From Shewanella sp. SR44-3 (GTDB taxonomy: Bacteria > Pseudomonadota > Gammaproteobacteria > Enterobacterales > Shewanellaceae), in the NCBI RefSeq assembly GCF_014163735.1, contig NZ_JACJDV010000003.1:1-64000 (forward strand): a stretch of 64,000 bases of DNA, in the 5' to 3' direction. The translations under genes and the position numbers were made by a program. The notes under the pieces are model-generated. The model saw only the letters and a program-made list of their open reading frames with translations, did not search any database and was not told the origin of the DNA. This document shows, in pieces, positions 63,509 to 64,000 of the stretch (position 1 is the stretch's first letter; the number at the start of each line of letters is the position of its first letter).

Positions 63509-64000
63509 TTAATTCAAACCTGGCGTTTTTTTCTTAGTAAACTTGGTCGGCACAGTATTGATAGGATCGTCAGGCCATAAATGTTTTGGATAACGGCCGC
63601 GCATTTCTTTTTTCACTTCCACATAAGGGCCTTGCCAGAAACTGGCTAAGTCTGAGGTTAACGCCAAAGGTCGCTGGGCTGGTGATAACAAGGCCATAGT
63701 CACGGTTAATTTGCCATTAAATAAAACCGGGCTTTCGCTCAGGCCATAAGCTTCTTGTAACCGCACGCTTAAGCGCGCTTGAGCTTGAACCTCACCGCCT
63801 TCTTCTTGCTGGTAATGATAGCTAATGGGTGCGCGAGTCCCCGTTGCCATCGGCCAATGGCTCGGCGCAAGTTGATCCAATGTTTTATTTTGCTCCCAGC
63901 TAAGGCGCGAACACAAAAATGGCAATATATTAAGCTTGCTTAACTTAGTTAAGTTATTAATTTCAGTTAAATACGGCCCTAGCCAGCTTTCAAGTTCGGC
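63509..64000 (-). CDS. hrpB: ATP-dependent RNA helicase HrpB, C-terminal part (partial)
   Basis: The frame is open from the window edge to the stop at 63509, about 163 codons. It matches the HrpB C-terminus: LESWLGPYL, LDQLAPSHWPMATGTRAPISY, LSVRLQEAYGLSESP, ALLSPAQRPLALTSDLASFW, and MRGRYPKHLWPDDP. The helicase core lies beyond the window. The hrpB-mrcB order is common in gammaproteobacteria. The 5' end is not seen. Confidence 0.93.
   Translation of the reverse strand, partial: AELESWLGPYLTEINNLTKLSKLNILPFLCSRLSWEQNKTLDQLAPSHWPMATGTRAPISYHYQQEEGGEVQAQARLSVRLQEAYGLSESPVLFNGKLTVTMALLSPAQRPLALTSDLASFWQGPYVEVKKEMRGRYPKHLWPDDPINTVPTKFTKKKTPGLN

Overview
The window looks like chromosomal DNA of a Shewanella-type gammaproteobacterium. 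This is inferred from gene content and style: Mpl, RapA, RraB, CheX, DUF3016, DUF3581 and QEGLA-motif proteins, a long REP-associated transposase, many c-di-GMP and two-component proteins, moderate GC, and an interspersed repeat of a kind I associate with Shewanella. No 16S gene is present, so the genus is not proven. The organisation is mostly small operons separated by strong Rho-independent terminators.

Layout. 1-3.5 kb: an IS200-like (RAYT) transposase with a possible gene remnant beside it, a CNNM/CorB-type membrane protein, a GNAT enzyme and a small membrane protein. 3.6-8.8 kb: an interspersed repeat, a TraB/GumN protein, and a four-gene lipid-transport operon (permease with fused STAS-like domain, ATPase, MCE protein, PqiC-like lipoprotein) preceded by a 15-bp-arm palindrome. 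8.8-18.9 kb: an EAL-CBS-GGDEF protein, DUF3016 and DUF4240 proteins, a tandem-receiver regulator whose first receiver has lost its phospho-acceptor, HU, mpl-ubiX, hpt and a YadG/YadH-type ABC exporter. 19-22 kb: two tandem paralogous periplasmic binding proteins facing a PDC-sensor membrane protein. 22.3-26.9 kb is the most accessory-looking part: a QEGLA/MATCAP-like metallopeptidase, a frameshifted and truncated SRPBCC pseudogene, a CWC protein, a decayed IS30 element, tRNA-Leu(CAA) with its promoter and terminator, a 45-aa DUF3149 membrane protein and a SieB-type superinfection-exclusion protein.

27-47 kb: an orphan histidine kinase, tcdA, a porin with Pho-box-like heptamers upstream, tpm, a Cys-rich protein, a TTG-started Ser/Thr kinase with an unassigned C-terminal half, a large hybrid kinase with two receivers, PhoH, RapA, a DUF3530 protein, a crotonase, and a two-gene REC-CheC plus PAS-diguanylate cyclase operon. 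47-54 kb: rraB, a plsC-type acyltransferase, and a zinc-uptake cluster (small His/Cys protein, His-rich outer-membrane barrel, ZnuA, ZnuB) that has no ATPase gene. After it come a zinc-ribbon membrane protein, a MaoC dehydratase and cheX. 54-64 kb: alr-dnaB, an S46 peptidase with the DPP11-type serine, ohrR with a candidate operator, a YjfB-like protein, DUF3581, mrcB (PBP1B) and the 3' part of hrpB, which runs off the window.

The better leads for new biology are the MATCAP-like peptidase, the Ser/Thr kinase with its orphan domain, the REC-CheC/diguanylate cyclase pair, the tandem binding proteins with their sensor neighbour, and the zinc cluster lacking its ATPase. Domain calls come from recognising motifs by eye. 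No database search was run.
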